The notes beneath the pieces were generated by a model. It saw only the letters and a program-made list of their open reading frames with translations, did no database searches and had not been told where the DNA came from. Source: Streptomyces sp. FIT100 (GTDB lineage Bacteria; Actinomycetota; Actinomycetes; Streptomycetales; Streptomycetaceae). From it: a DNA stretch of 64,000 bases. Position numbers and translations under genes: made by a program. The DNA lies in the NCBI RefSeq assembly GCF_024584805.1, contig NZ_CP075715.1, forward strand, positions 4,828,526 through 4,892,525, written 5' to 3'. This document shows, one piece after another, positions 7,782-15,480 of the stretch (positions within the stretch are counted from its first letter, which is position 1; every line of letters begins with the position of its first letter).

Positions 7782-10360
7782 CCGGGACCGCGACGGCCGC
7801 GATGCCGGCCTCGCCCGCGGCCGAGCCGTATCCGGTGTCCTCCGCGCCGGGGGGCGAGGAGGGCACCGGAGTTCGCGCCGACGCCGACGCGGCCCCGTCC
7901 TGCGACGGGGGCGCCGCCCCGGGCGGGCGGACGGACGGGGGCGCCCCGCGCTCGGCCACTGCTTCTGGAGGGGAGAGGCAGTGGCCGGCCGACGGGCCGC
8001 TGGTGCTCGGGGTGCGGCATCACGGTCCCGGGTCGGCGCGGGCCGTGCTGCGGGCGCTCGACGCCGTGCGGCCGAAGGCCGTGCTCATCGAGGGCCCGCC
8101 CGAAGGGGACGCGCTGCTGGCGCTCGCCGCCGACGAGGCGATGGTCCCGCCGGTGGCGCTGCTCGCGCACGCCGTCGACGACCCCGGGCGGGCGGCGTTC
8201 TGGCCGATGGCCGGGTTCTCGCCGGAGTGGGTCGCGATCCGCTGGGCGCTGGCGCACGGCGTGCCCGTGCGCTTCATCGACCTGCCCGCCGCCCACTCGC
8301 TGGCCTTGGACCCCACCTGGGGCGACGGCGAGGAGGATGGGGAGGTCCACCCGGACGGTGAAGGGGACGGGCGAGCCGCGGCGCTGCGGGTCGATCCGAT
8401 CGCCGTGCTCGCCGGCACCGCCGGGTACGACGACCCGGAGCGCTGGTGGGAGGACGTCGTCGAGCACCGCGGCGTCGCGGCCCGCGGTGCGACGGCCGAC
8501 GGCGATCCGCTCGCACCGTTCGCCGTGCTCGGCGAGGCCATGGCCGCGCTCCGCGAGACGTACGGACGCGGCGGGGACGCCCGGGACCTGGTGCGGGAGG
8601 CCCATATGCGGATCCGGCTCCGCGCCGCGCGCAGGGAGTTCGGCGACGGGGTCGCCGTCGTCTGCGGCGCCTGGCACGTCCCCGCGCTCACCGGGCGGAC
8701 CGGGCGGACCGGGCGGACCGGGCGGACCGGGAATCCGACGGCCACGGCCGACCGCGCGCTGCTCAAGGGGCTGCCCAAGGTCAGGATCGAGGCGACCTGG
8801 GTGCCCTGGACGCACCGCAGGCTCGCCCGGCTGGGGGCACCTCCCGGGCGAAGCCCCGGGGGAGGGTACGGCGCGGGAATCGACTCCCCCGGCTGGTACG
8901 CGCACCTGTTCGACGCCCCGGACCGCCCCGTCGAGCGGTGGATGACCAAGGTCGCCGGACTGCTCAGGGACGAGGACCGCATCGTGTCCTCGGCCCATGT
9001 CATCGAGGCGGTCCGGCTCGCGGGGACGCTCGCCGCGATGCGCGGCAGACCGCTCGCCGGACTGGGCGAGACGACCGACGCCGTACGGGCCGTCATGTGC
9101 GACGGCTCCGATGTGCCGCTCGAGCTGATCCGGGACCGGCTGATCACCGGCGATGTGCTCGGTGAAGTGCCCGAGGCGGCCCCGGCCGTTCCGCTCCAGC
9201 GCGACCTGGCGCGCGTTCAGCGCACCCTGCGGCTCAAACCGGAGCTGCTGGAGCGCGAGACGGAGCTCGATCTGCGCAAGGAGACCGACGCGGCACGCAG
9301 CCGGCTGCTGCACCGGCTGCGGCTGCTCGGCGTGGGCTGGGGCACCCCGGCGGCGGGCCGCGGCTCGACCGGCACGTTCCGGGAGACCTGGCGGCTGCGC
9401 TGGGAGCCCGAGCTGTACGTGAAGGTCGCCGAGTCCGGCGTCTGGGGCACCACGGTGCACTCGGCCGCCACCGCCAAGGCGGAGTCGGAGGCCGCGTCGG
9501 CGACCGCGCTCGCCGATGTCACCGCGCTCGCGGAGCGCTGCCTCCTGGCCGGACTGCCCGATGCGCTCCCCGTCGTGATGAAGGCCCTCGCCGACCGGGC
9601 CGCCCTCGACGCCGACGTCGGCCACCTGGCCCAGGCGCTGCCCGCGCTCGCCCGCTCCCTGCGGTACGGGGATGTGCGCGCCACAGACACCGCGGCGCTC
9701 GGCGAGGTCGCGGCCGGGCTCGCCCAGCGGATATGCGTCGGCCTTCCGCCCGCCTGCACCGGGCTCGACGCCGACGGCGCCGCCGCGATGCGCGGCCACC
9801 TCGACGGTGTGCACACCGCGATCGGCCTGCTGCCCGGGGCCGCGGAGCTGAGCGGGCGCTGGGCGGACGTCCTGCGCAGGCTCGCGCTCAGGGACACAGT
9901 GCCCGGGGTGATTCGCGGCCGCGCGGCCCGGCTGCTGCTGGACGACGGCCGGCTCGCCGACGACGAGGCCGCGCGGCTCGTGAGCCTCGCGCTCTCGCCC
10001 GGCACCCCGCCCGCCGACGCCGCCGCCTGGATCGAGGGTTTCGTCGGTGGCGCGTCGGGAGGCGGCATGCTCCTGGTCCACGACGAGCGTTTGCTCGGCC
10101 TCGTCGACGCCTGGCTGACGTCCGTGCCCGCGGAGGCGCTCACGGACGTGCTGCCGCTGCTGCGGCGCACGTTCTCCGCGTACGAGCCGGGTGTGCGGCG
10201 GACGTTGGGGGAGCTGGTGCGGCGCGGCCCGGTGGCAACGGGCGGGGGAGTGCCGGAGGGAGAGGCCGGTGCGCCCGGATTCGGTGCCGGACTCGACGAG
10301 GAGCGGGCCGACGCGGTGTTGCCCGTGCTGAGGCTGATCCTGGAGGGGGACCACGAATGA
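7778..10360 (+). CDS. DUF5682 family protein, large partner of MoxR/VWA
   Basis: 860 residues. After a disordered 65-residue head comes a conserved core beginning LVLGVRHHGPGSARAVLRAL, the hallmark of DUF5682 (YehM-like) proteins, then ALDAVRPKAVLIEGPPEGD and VRFIDLPAAH, which suggest a metal- or nucleotide-binding alpha/beta fold near residues 70-175. The C-terminal half is helical. No membrane segment. It is coupled at both ends by ATGA overlaps to the MoxR and VWA genes, implying a stoichiometric complex. Two oddities lie inside it: a 9-bp repeat encoding GRTGRTGRTG (8690-8731) and a palindromic repeat of the intergenic type (8831-8871). Biochemical activity is not established. Confidence 0.88.
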   Translation: MTGTATAAMPASPAAEPYPVSSAPGGEEGTGVRADADAAPSCDGGAAPGGRTDGGAPRSATASGGERQWPADGPLVLGVRHHGPGSARAVLRALDAVRPKAVLIEGPPEGDALLALAADEAMVPPVALLAHAVDDPGRAAFWPMAGFSPEWVAIRWALAHGVPVRFIDLPAAHSLALDPTWGDGEEDGEVHPDGEGDGRAAALRVDPIAVLAGTAGYDDPERWWEDVVEHRGVAARGATADGDPLAPFAVLGEAMAALRETYGRGGDARDLVREAHMRIRLRAARREFGDGVAVVCGAWHVPALTGRTGRTGRTGRTGNPTATADRALLKGLPKVRIEATWVPWTHRRLARLGAPPGRSPGGGYGAGIDSPGWYAHLFDAPDRPVERWMTKVAGLLRDEDRIVSSAHVIEAVRLAGTLAAMRGRPLAGLGETTDAVRAVMCDGSDVPLELIRDRLITGDVLGEVPEAAPAVPLQRDLARVQRTLRLKPELLERETELDLRKETDAARSRLLHRLRLLGVGWGTPAAGRGSTGTFRETWRLRWEPELYVKVAESGVWGTTVHSAATAKAESEAASATALADVTALAERCLLAGLPDALPVVMKALADRAALDADVGHLAQALPALARSLRYGDVRATDTAALGEVAAGLAQRICVGLPPACTGLDADGAAAMRGHLDGVHTAIGLLPGAAELSGRWADVLRRLALRDTVPGVIRGRAARLLLDDGRLADDEAARLVSLALSPGTPPADAAAWIEGFVGGASGGGMLLVHDERLLGLVDAWLTSVPAEALTDVLPLLRRTFSAYEPGVRRTLGELVRRGPVATGGGVPEGEAGAPGFGAGLDEERADAVLPVLRLILEGDHE
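8690..8731. repeat. In-gene 9-bp tandem repeat (Thr-Gly-Arg)
   Basis: ACCGGGCGG is repeated 4.7 times without mismatch inside the DUF5682 gene, giving a Thr-Gly-Arg run between two conserved blocks. The length is a multiple of three, so copy-number change would keep the frame. Confidence 0.9.
8831..8871. repeat. Palindromic repeat inserted in frame in DUF5682
   Basis: CTGGGGGCACCTCCCGGG ... CCCGGGGGAGGGTACGG, an imperfect palindrome with a CGAAG centre, codes for a short Gly/Pro-rich insert between the conserved WTHRRLARL and IDSPGWYAHL blocks. The same kind of element occurs in the neighbouring VWA gene (10505-10541) and in the MITE-like intergenic repeats (39421-39637, 47699-47967). Confidence 0.7.
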
Positions 10361-11625
10361 CGACGGCGCGGACGACGACGGCGCAGGCGACGACGGCGCA
10401 GACGACGACGGCGCTGACGACGGCGGGCTCCGTGGCGGGTCCCGTGGCGGACGCCGCCGACGAGCGGCTGCGGCGCTGGCGGCTCGTGCTCGGCGGGGAA
10501 GCCTGGAGGTCCCCCCAGGCCGAAGGCTCTGGGGGAGGTACGGGGTGCGCCCTGACCGGCACGGACGCGGCGATGGACGGCGCGCTCGGCGCGCTCTACG
10601 GCACGGGGAGCGGTCAGGAGCGGACGTACGGGAAGCGTTCGGCCGGGCTCGAAGGCTCCGCGCCGAGCGTGGCGCGCTGGCTCGGCGACATCCGGAGGTA
10701 CTTCCCGAGCTCCGTCGTCCAGGTCATGCAGCGGGACGCGATCGACCGGCTCGGCCTCAGCACCCTGCTGCTGGAGCCGGAGATGCTCGAGGCCGTCGAG
10801 GCGGACGTCCATCTCGTCGGCACGCTGCTCTCGCTCAACAAGGCGATGCCCGAGACGACGAAGGAGACCGCACGGGCCGTCGTCCGGAAGGTCGTCGAGG
10901 ACCTGGAGAGGCGCCTGGCCACCCGCACCCGTGCCACGCTCACCGGGGCGCTGGACCGCAGCGCCCGGATCAGCCGCCCGCGCCACCACGACATCGACTG
11001 GGACCGCACGATCCGTGCGAACCTGAAGAACTACCTCCCGGAGTACCGCACGATCGTGCCCGAGCGGTTGATCGGCTACGGCCGCGCCGCGCAGACGGTG
11101 AAGAAGGACGTCGTCCTGTGCATCGACCAGTCGGGCTCGATGGCGGCGTCGGTGGTGTACGCGTCGGTCTTCGGCGCGGTGCTCGCCTCCATGCGGTCGA
11201 TCGCGACCCGCCTCGTCGTCTTCGACACGGCGGTCGTGGACCTGACGGACCAGCTGGACGACCCCGTGGACGTCCTGTTCGGCACCCAGCTCGGCGGCGG
11301 TACGGACATCAACCGGGCGATCGCCTACTGCCAGTCGCAGATCACCCGGCCCGCCGACACCGTCGTCGTGCTGATCAGCGACCTCTACGAAGGCGGTATA
11401 CGCGACGAGATGCTCAAACGCGTCGCGGCGATGAAGGCGTCGGGCGTGCAGTTCGTCGCGCTCCTCGCGCTCTCCGACGAGGGCGCGCCGGCGTACGACC
11501 GCGAGCACGCGGCGGCGCTGGCGGCCCTGGGCGCACCGGCGTTCGCGTGCACCCCCGACCTCTTCCCGGAGATCATGGCGGCGGCGATCGAGAAGCGGCC
11601 GCTGCCGGTGCCGGCGGAGGGGTGA
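10357..11625 (+). CDS. VWA-domain protein of the MoxR module
   Basis: 422 residues. A short conserved helical region (WLGDIRRYFPSSVVQVMQRD) is followed by a von Willebrand A domain with an intact MIDAS: D257-Q-S259-G-S261, then LGGGTDINRAIAYC with the metal-binding Thr, and VVVLISDLYEGG. No signal peptide, so it acts in the cytoplasm, as expected for a MoxR partner. It starts in ATGA with the DUF5682 stop and ends the operon. Resembles E. coli YehP. The first 60 residues are odd: a Thr/Ala run coded by 15-bp repeats (10359-10424) and an inserted palindrome (10505-10541); homologues probably start with the DERLRRWRLVLG block. Confidence 0.92.
   Translation: MTTARTTTAQATTAQTTTALTTAGSVAGPVADAADERLRRWRLVLGGEAWRSPQAEGSGGGTGCALTGTDAAMDGALGALYGTGSGQERTYGKRSAGLEGSAPSVARWLGDIRRYFPSSVVQVMQRDAIDRLGLSTLLLEPEMLEAVEADVHLVGTLLSLNKAMPETTKETARAVVRKVVEDLERRLATRTRATLTGALDRSARISRPRHHDIDWDRTIRANLKNYLPEYRTIVPERLIGYGRAAQTVKKDVVLCIDQSGSMAASVVYASVFGAVLASMRSIATRLVVFDTAVVDLTDQLDDPVDVLFGTQLGGGTDINRAIAYCQSQITRPADTVVVLISDLYEGGIRDEMLKRVAAMKASGVQFVALLALSDEGAPAYDREHAAALAALGAPAFACTPDLFPEIMAAAIEKRPLPVPAEG
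10359..10424. repeat. 15-bp-periodic low-complexity N-terminus of VWA gene
   Basis: Variants of GACGACGACGGCGCA recur about four times, coding for Thr-Thr-Ala-Gln/Arg/Leu-Thr units. The run immediately follows the start codon that overlaps the DUF5682 stop. Confidence 0.75.
10505..10541. repeat. Palindromic repeat inserted in frame in VWA gene
   Basis: GGAGGTCCCCCCAGGC ... GCTCTGGGGGAGGTAC, an imperfect palindrome with a CGAAG centre. It encodes a Trp-Arg-Ser-Pro/Gly-rich insert directly after the conserved RLVLGGE block. It resembles the element at 8831-8871 in the gene just upstream and sub-repeats of the two MITE-like elements. Confidence 0.75.
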
Positions 11626-11706
11626 GGCGCGGGGCCGGCGGAGGGGTCCCGGCCGTCCGGCCGCTGGGCATACCGGACATGGTGACCCATCAGTAACAAG
11701 GGGCTT

Positions 11707-11729
11707 GCACGAACCGGGGAGGTTCGTGC
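11707..11729. terminator. Stem-loop between VWA gene and secreted protein gene
   Basis: GCACGAACC, a GGGGA loop, and GGTTCGTGC form a perfect 9-bp stem about 80 bp after the VWA stop and 60 bp before the next start. It can serve as terminator of the MoxR operon, or as a leader structure or operator for the next gene; no T-run follows. Confidence 0.5.
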
Positions 11730-11790
11730 GAGCATCGTCCCCCGTGCCCCCGGAGGGGCGTGTTCCGCGACTGGGAGGGCTCGTCCCGCT

Positions 11791-12702
11791 TTGACTTTCA
11801 CCGCTGTTCGTCCCGCAGCCGCCGTGCGCCTCGCGCGCGGGGCGGCCGGGCGGTATGCGGTGCGCGCGGCGCAGATGCTGCTGTTCGTCGGCGGGTTGAT
11901 GGTGCTGGGGTTCGTCCTCGGCGGTCAGGCGCAGGCAGCGGAGCGACCGGGTGCGGCTGCGGTGGAGCGAGTGCCCGACACCGGCCGGACCGCCGAGTCC
12001 GCCGAGCCCACAGCCTCAAGGGCCGCCGGGCACGCTTCCCGGCTCTCCGAGCACTCCGCGGGCCCCGACCCCTCCAGGCCGGTCGAGTCGGCCGAGTCGG
12101 CCGGTGGCGCCGTCGCGAAGCACGTGGTCGAGCCCGTCGTGCACAGCGTCGTCGAGCCTGTCGAGCAGGCGGTCGAGGGCGCGGTCCAGGGCGTGGGCCG
12201 CGGCGTCGAACAGGCCCTGCCCGAAGGCCCGTTGCCCGCGCCGTCCCTGCCCGAGCGGCCCGGTGCCGGAATACCCGTGCCCGTTCCCTCTTCCCCGGCG
12301 GATCCTGCACCGGGACCGGCGGCAACCCCCGGACAGGACCTGCCACAGACCGCCACCGCCCCGGCCGCCGGCCACGGTGACGACCCGCGCGCAGCCGGGT
12401 CCGCGGGGACGCAGGCGTACGACAGCACGTATGCGGGCTCCGCGGTGGCGGTGCACCGCACGCGCGTCGGTCCGGCGCTCGGCGGAGGGCTCCCGCTCGC
12501 GCCGCCCGGCCGTGCGCCCGCCGCGCCTGGCGGCTGCGCCGTGGCGCAGACCGCCGGTGACGGACACACGCACCGCGGCGAGCTGCAGGGGGCGTTGTCC
12601 CAGGACGCCGTGGAGCACGGGCTCCTGCCCGGACCCCGGCAGCCGGTCACCGGCACCGCGGTGCGCGAGCGCCACCGCGACATTCTCGAATTCCCCGGAT
12701 AG
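11791..12702 (+). CDS. Secreted Pro/Ala/Glu-rich protein of unknown function
   Basis: 303 residues. A TTG start at 11791 is chosen because GGGAGGG (11773-11779) lies upstream and the protein then has a clean signal: RLARGAAGRYAVRAAQ, a hydrophobic core (MLLFVGGLMVLGFVLGG) and cleavage near AQAA. The mature part is disordered: Glu/Val helices (VVEPVVHSVVEPVEQAVEG) then Pro-rich linkers and a conserved-looking tail ending HRDILEFPG. No enzyme motif. It lies directly upstream of another repetitive secreted protein (12790) on the same strand, 87 bp apart, so the two probably work together at the cell surface. I do not recognise a family. Confidence 0.7.
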   Translation: MTFTAVRPAAAVRLARGAAGRYAVRAAQMLLFVGGLMVLGFVLGGQAQAAERPGAAAVERVPDTGRTAESAEPTASRAAGHASRLSEHSAGPDPSRPVESAESAGGAVAKHVVEPVVHSVVEPVEQAVEGAVQGVGRGVEQALPEGPLPAPSLPERPGAGIPVPVPSSPADPAPGPAATPGQDLPQTATAPAAGHGDDPRAAGSAGTQAYDSTYAGSAVAVHRTRVGPALGGGLPLAPPGRAPAAPGGCAVAQTAGDGHTHRGELQGALSQDAVEHGLLPGPRQPVTGTAVRERHRDILEFPG

Positions 12703-12789
12703 GGCAGGCCGTTCCCTCGCCTGAGACCTGCCGCGCGGGGGCGGAGCAGGTCTGCCCGAACCCTCGGAATTCAAAGGAATCACCCGAAC

Positions 12790-13743
12790 ATGAACAAGAA
12801 CATCCGTCGTTCCATAGCCGTCGCCGCCGGTGCCGCCGGGATGTGGGCCATCGGTACCGCCGCCGCCAGCGCCGACGAGCTTCCCTCGCTCTCCCTCTCC
12901 ACTCCCGACAAGCCCGTCGACACGGCCCTCGACAAGGCTCTCGACGCGGTCGAGGACGCTGCGCACGTCACCGCGCAGACGACCGCGACCACCGGCCGGG
13001 TCACCGCTCAGGACACCGCGCAGACCACGGCCCAGCACATCGTCGAGGACGTCACCCACGAGCAGGCCCGGCCCGTCGCCGATCAGGCCCACCGGCACGC
13101 CGAGGCCACGATCGGCGGGGTCACGGGCGCCGCCGAGCACACCGCCGCCCAGGCCACCGGCGAGATCGACTACCTCTTTGGCCCGCTCTGCGACTTCGCT
13201 CCCGAACTCGTGGAGCAGACCCCCGGCCACATGGCCCCGATCGTCGACGAGACGGCTCAGGACGTGCTGCCGCCGGTCGTCGGCCGGGCAGTCGCCGGTG
13301 CCGTCCCGGTCGCGGGCCAGGCCGTCGGTGACGCCGGCGGCCTCGCCACCGGTGTCGTCGGCGACGTGGCGCCCTTCGCGGGCGGCGTCGTGGGCGGCGT
13401 CCCTCCGTTCGCCGACGGCGTGGTCGCCGAGGTCGGGCCCTTCGCGGGCGGCGTCGCCGGCTCGGTCCGGCCGCTGGTCGACACCGTCGTCGACCACGTC
13501 GAGCCGGTCGTGTACGGGGTCGGCGGCAGCGCCGGCACGCTCGCGCACGGTGTCGTCGCGGACGTGCGGCCGTTCACCGGAGGTGTCGTCTCCGAGGTGC
13601 GGCCGTTCGCGCAGGACCTGACGGGCACGGTCACGGAGTCCCCGGTCGCGGGGAACGCCGTCTCCGGTGTCCAGGACGTGGCGTACGCGGTCACTCCGAG
13701 CTACGTCGACGGCCTGGGCGGGCACCTCACCCAGGGCATCTGA
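12790..13743 (+). CDS. Secreted protein with eight 11-residue repeats
   Basis: 317 residues with a signal peptide (MNKNIRRSIAVAAGAAGMWA, cleavage near ASA) and AAAGGA ahead of the ATG. The mature protein begins with amphipathic Thr/Asp/Gln-rich helices, then from about residue 190 to 280 has eight consecutive 11-residue units of the form G-V-V-x-x-V-x-P-F-x-G (for example GVVGDVAPFAG, GVVGGVPPFAD, GVVADVRPFTG). One Cys is in FGPLCDFAPE. An 11-residue period suits a long amphipathic or surface-binding helix or coil. It follows another secreted repetitive gene and precedes a strong terminator. Function unknown; no recognised domain. Confidence 0.75.
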   Translation: MNKNIRRSIAVAAGAAGMWAIGTAAASADELPSLSLSTPDKPVDTALDKALDAVEDAAHVTAQTTATTGRVTAQDTAQTTAQHIVEDVTHEQARPVADQAHRHAEATIGGVTGAAEHTAAQATGEIDYLFGPLCDFAPELVEQTPGHMAPIVDETAQDVLPPVVGRAVAGAVPVAGQAVGDAGGLATGVVGDVAPFAGGVVGGVPPFADGVVAEVGPFAGGVAGSVRPLVDTVVDHVEPVVYGVGGSAGTLAHGVVADVRPFTGGVVSEVRPFAQDLTGTVTESPVAGNAVSGVQDVAYAVTPSYVDGLGGHLTQGI

Positions 13744-13756
13744 CGCAGGGCATCTG

Positions 13757-13850
13757 ACCCAGGGCTCTGGACAGGGTGCCGACCCAGGGTTCTGGACAGG
13801 GTGCCGACCCAGGGTTCTGGCCAGGGTGCCGACCCAGGGTTCTGGCCCAG
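13757..13850. repeat. 25-bp tandem repeat, 3.75 copies, after secreted-protein gene
   Basis: ACCCAGGGTTCTGGACAGGG plus TGCCG repeats at 13757, 13782, 13807 and 13832 with one or two mismatches. It starts 14 bp after the stop codon and seems to grow out of the gene end, since the last codons and the next bases share ACCCAGGGCATCTGA / CGCAGGGCATCTGA. Confidence 0.9.
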
Positions 13851-13896
13851 CACCCGACCACTGCGGCGGTGACCGGCGGGTCCCAGCCGCACGCAT

Positions 13897-13938
13897 GCTC
13901 ACGGGCGGTCCCCATTGGGGTGGGGGCCGCCCGTGAGC
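13897..13938. terminator. Strong stem-loop terminator upstream of sucC
   Basis: GCTCACGGGCGG ... CCGCCCGTGAGC, a 12-bp perfect stem extended by CCCC/GGGG with a small loop. It separates the repetitive secreted-protein gene from the sucCD promoter region. Confidence 0.8.
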
Positions 13939-14276
13939 GCGCTCCCCGCGTGGCCCGGCGCACGCCGGGGGTCCTTCGGCGTCGCACCTCCGGGGTCCCC
14001 CACCGGCGTACCCGCGCCGTACTCCCGCCGTGCCCGCCTCGTGGCCGTCCCGTAACCGCACGGTTCCGCCGTGCGCGCGATCTGTGACCGGTATCACCGC
14101 TCCTGTGTGATCTGCGATTTAGGGACCCACGGCCCACGGGGATAACCTGCGAGACGGACATGCCGCGTGCCCGGCCACCGTGTACGCCTCCCTAGTGACA
14201 GCGCAGTCACGTTGCCCTCCGCGGCACTGCCCACGCAGACAACGAACCGCGAATCACTGAAAAGGGACGGACGCGC
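13939..14276 (+). promoter_or_regulatory. sucCD promoter region with GTG-N8-CAC palindrome
   Basis: About 340 bp without a gene between the terminator and sucC. It holds GTGACCGGTATCAC at 14084-14097, close to the Crp-type GTG...CAC palindrome of Streptomyces but with a mismatch inside, and a possible -10 GATAAC near 14140. AAGGGACGG precedes the sucC GTG. Neither regulatory assignment can be proven from sequence. Confidence 0.35.
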
Positions 14277-15455
14277 GTGGACCTGTTCGAGTACCAGGCG
14301 AGGGACCTCTTCGCCAAGCACGGTGTACCGGTGCTGGCCGGTGAAGTCATCGACACGCCTGAGGCGGCGCGCGAGGTGACCGAGCGTCTCGGCGGCAAGT
14401 CCGTCGTCAAGGCGCAGGTCAAGGTCGGCGGCCGCGGCAAGGCCGGCGGTGTCAAGGTCGCCTCCGACCCGGCCGACGCCGTCGAGAAGGCCGGCCAGAT
14501 TCTCGGCATGGACATCAAGGGCCACACGGTCCACAAGGTGATGCTGGCCGAGCTCGCGCCGGAGATCGCCGAGGAGTACTACGTCTCGTACCTCCTCGAC
14601 CGCACCAACCGCACCTTCCTGGCCATGGCCTCCGTCGAGGGCGGCATGGACATCGAGGAGGTCGCGGCCACCAAGCCCGAGGCCCTCGCCAAGATCCCGG
14701 TCGACGCCAACGAGGGCGTCACCGCCGAGAAGGCCCGCGAGATCGTCGAGGCCGCGAAGTTCCCGGCCGACGTGGCCGAGCAGGTCGCCGAGGTGCTGCA
14801 GACCCTCTGGAAGACCTTCGTCGCCGAGGACGCGCTCCTCGTCGAGGTCAACCCGCTCGCCAAGGTCGCCGACGGCAGCGTCCTCGCGCTCGACGGCAAG
14901 GTGTCGCTCGACGCCAACGCCGAGTTCCGCCAGCCGGAGCACGCGGCGCTCGAGGACAAGGACGCAGCCAACCCGCTCGAGGCTGCGGCCAAGGCCAAGG
15001 GCCTCAACTACGTCAAGCTCGACGGCGAGGTCGGCATCATCGGCAACGGCGCGGGTCTGGTCATGTCGACCCTCGACGTCGTCGCCTACGCAGGTGAGAA
15101 CCACGCCGGCGTCAAGCCCGCCAACTTCCTCGACATCGGCGGTGGCGCCTCCGCCGAGGTCATGGCGAACGGCCTGGAGATCATCCTCGGCGACCCGGAC
15201 GTCAAGTCCGTCTTCGTCAACGTCTTCGGCGGCATCACCGCGTGCGACGCGGTCGCCAACGGCATCGTGCAGGCCCTGGAGCTCCTCGAGTCCAAGGGCG
15301 AGGCCGTGACGAAGCCTCTGGTCGTGCGCCTCGACGGCAACAACGCGGAGCTGGGTCGGCAGATCCTGGACGACCGCAACCACCCGCTCGTGCAGCGTGT
15401 GGACACCATGGACGGCGCGGCCGACAAGGCCGCCGAGCTGGCTGCTGCCAAGTAA
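14277..15455 (+). CDS. sucC: Succinyl-CoA synthetase beta subunit (ADP-forming)
   Basis: 392 residues, the usual length. It opens with DLFEYQARDLFAKHGVPVLAG, the family signature, followed by an ATP-grasp domain (KAQVKVGGRGKAGGV near residue 45) and the C-terminal CoA-ligase-like domain (DGEVGIIGNGAGLVMSTLD, NVFGGITACDAVANGI). With SucD it converts succinyl-CoA to succinate while making ATP or GTP in the TCA cycle; the beta subunit binds nucleotide and part of the succinate site. GTG start with AAGGGACGG upstream. sucD follows after 25 bp on the same strand. Confidence 0.97.
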   Translation: MDLFEYQARDLFAKHGVPVLAGEVIDTPEAAREVTERLGGKSVVKAQVKVGGRGKAGGVKVASDPADAVEKAGQILGMDIKGHTVHKVMLAELAPEIAEEYYVSYLLDRTNRTFLAMASVEGGMDIEEVAATKPEALAKIPVDANEGVTAEKAREIVEAAKFPADVAEQVAEVLQTLWKTFVAEDALLVEVNPLAKVADGSVLALDGKVSLDANAEFRQPEHAALEDKDAANPLEAAAKAKGLNYVKLDGEVGIIGNGAGLVMSTLDVVAYAGENHAGVKPANFLDIGGGASAEVMANGLEIILGDPDVKSVFVNVFGGITACDAVANGIVQALELLESKGEAVTKPLVVRLDGNNAELGRQILDDRNHPLVQRVDTMDGAADKAAELAAAK

Positions 15456-15480
15456 CAAGGGACGAGGTCACAGACTCACC

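Noticed and set aside
7751..10354. 867-codon ORF antisense to DUF5682
   Set aside because: It mirrors the real gene; the sense strand has the conserved motifs, ribosome coupling and GC third-position bias. The antisense translation is Arg/Gly/Pro-rich without domain signs.
13757..13850. CRISPR-like array
   Set aside because: 25-bp units follow directly upon each other; no spacers and no cas genes.
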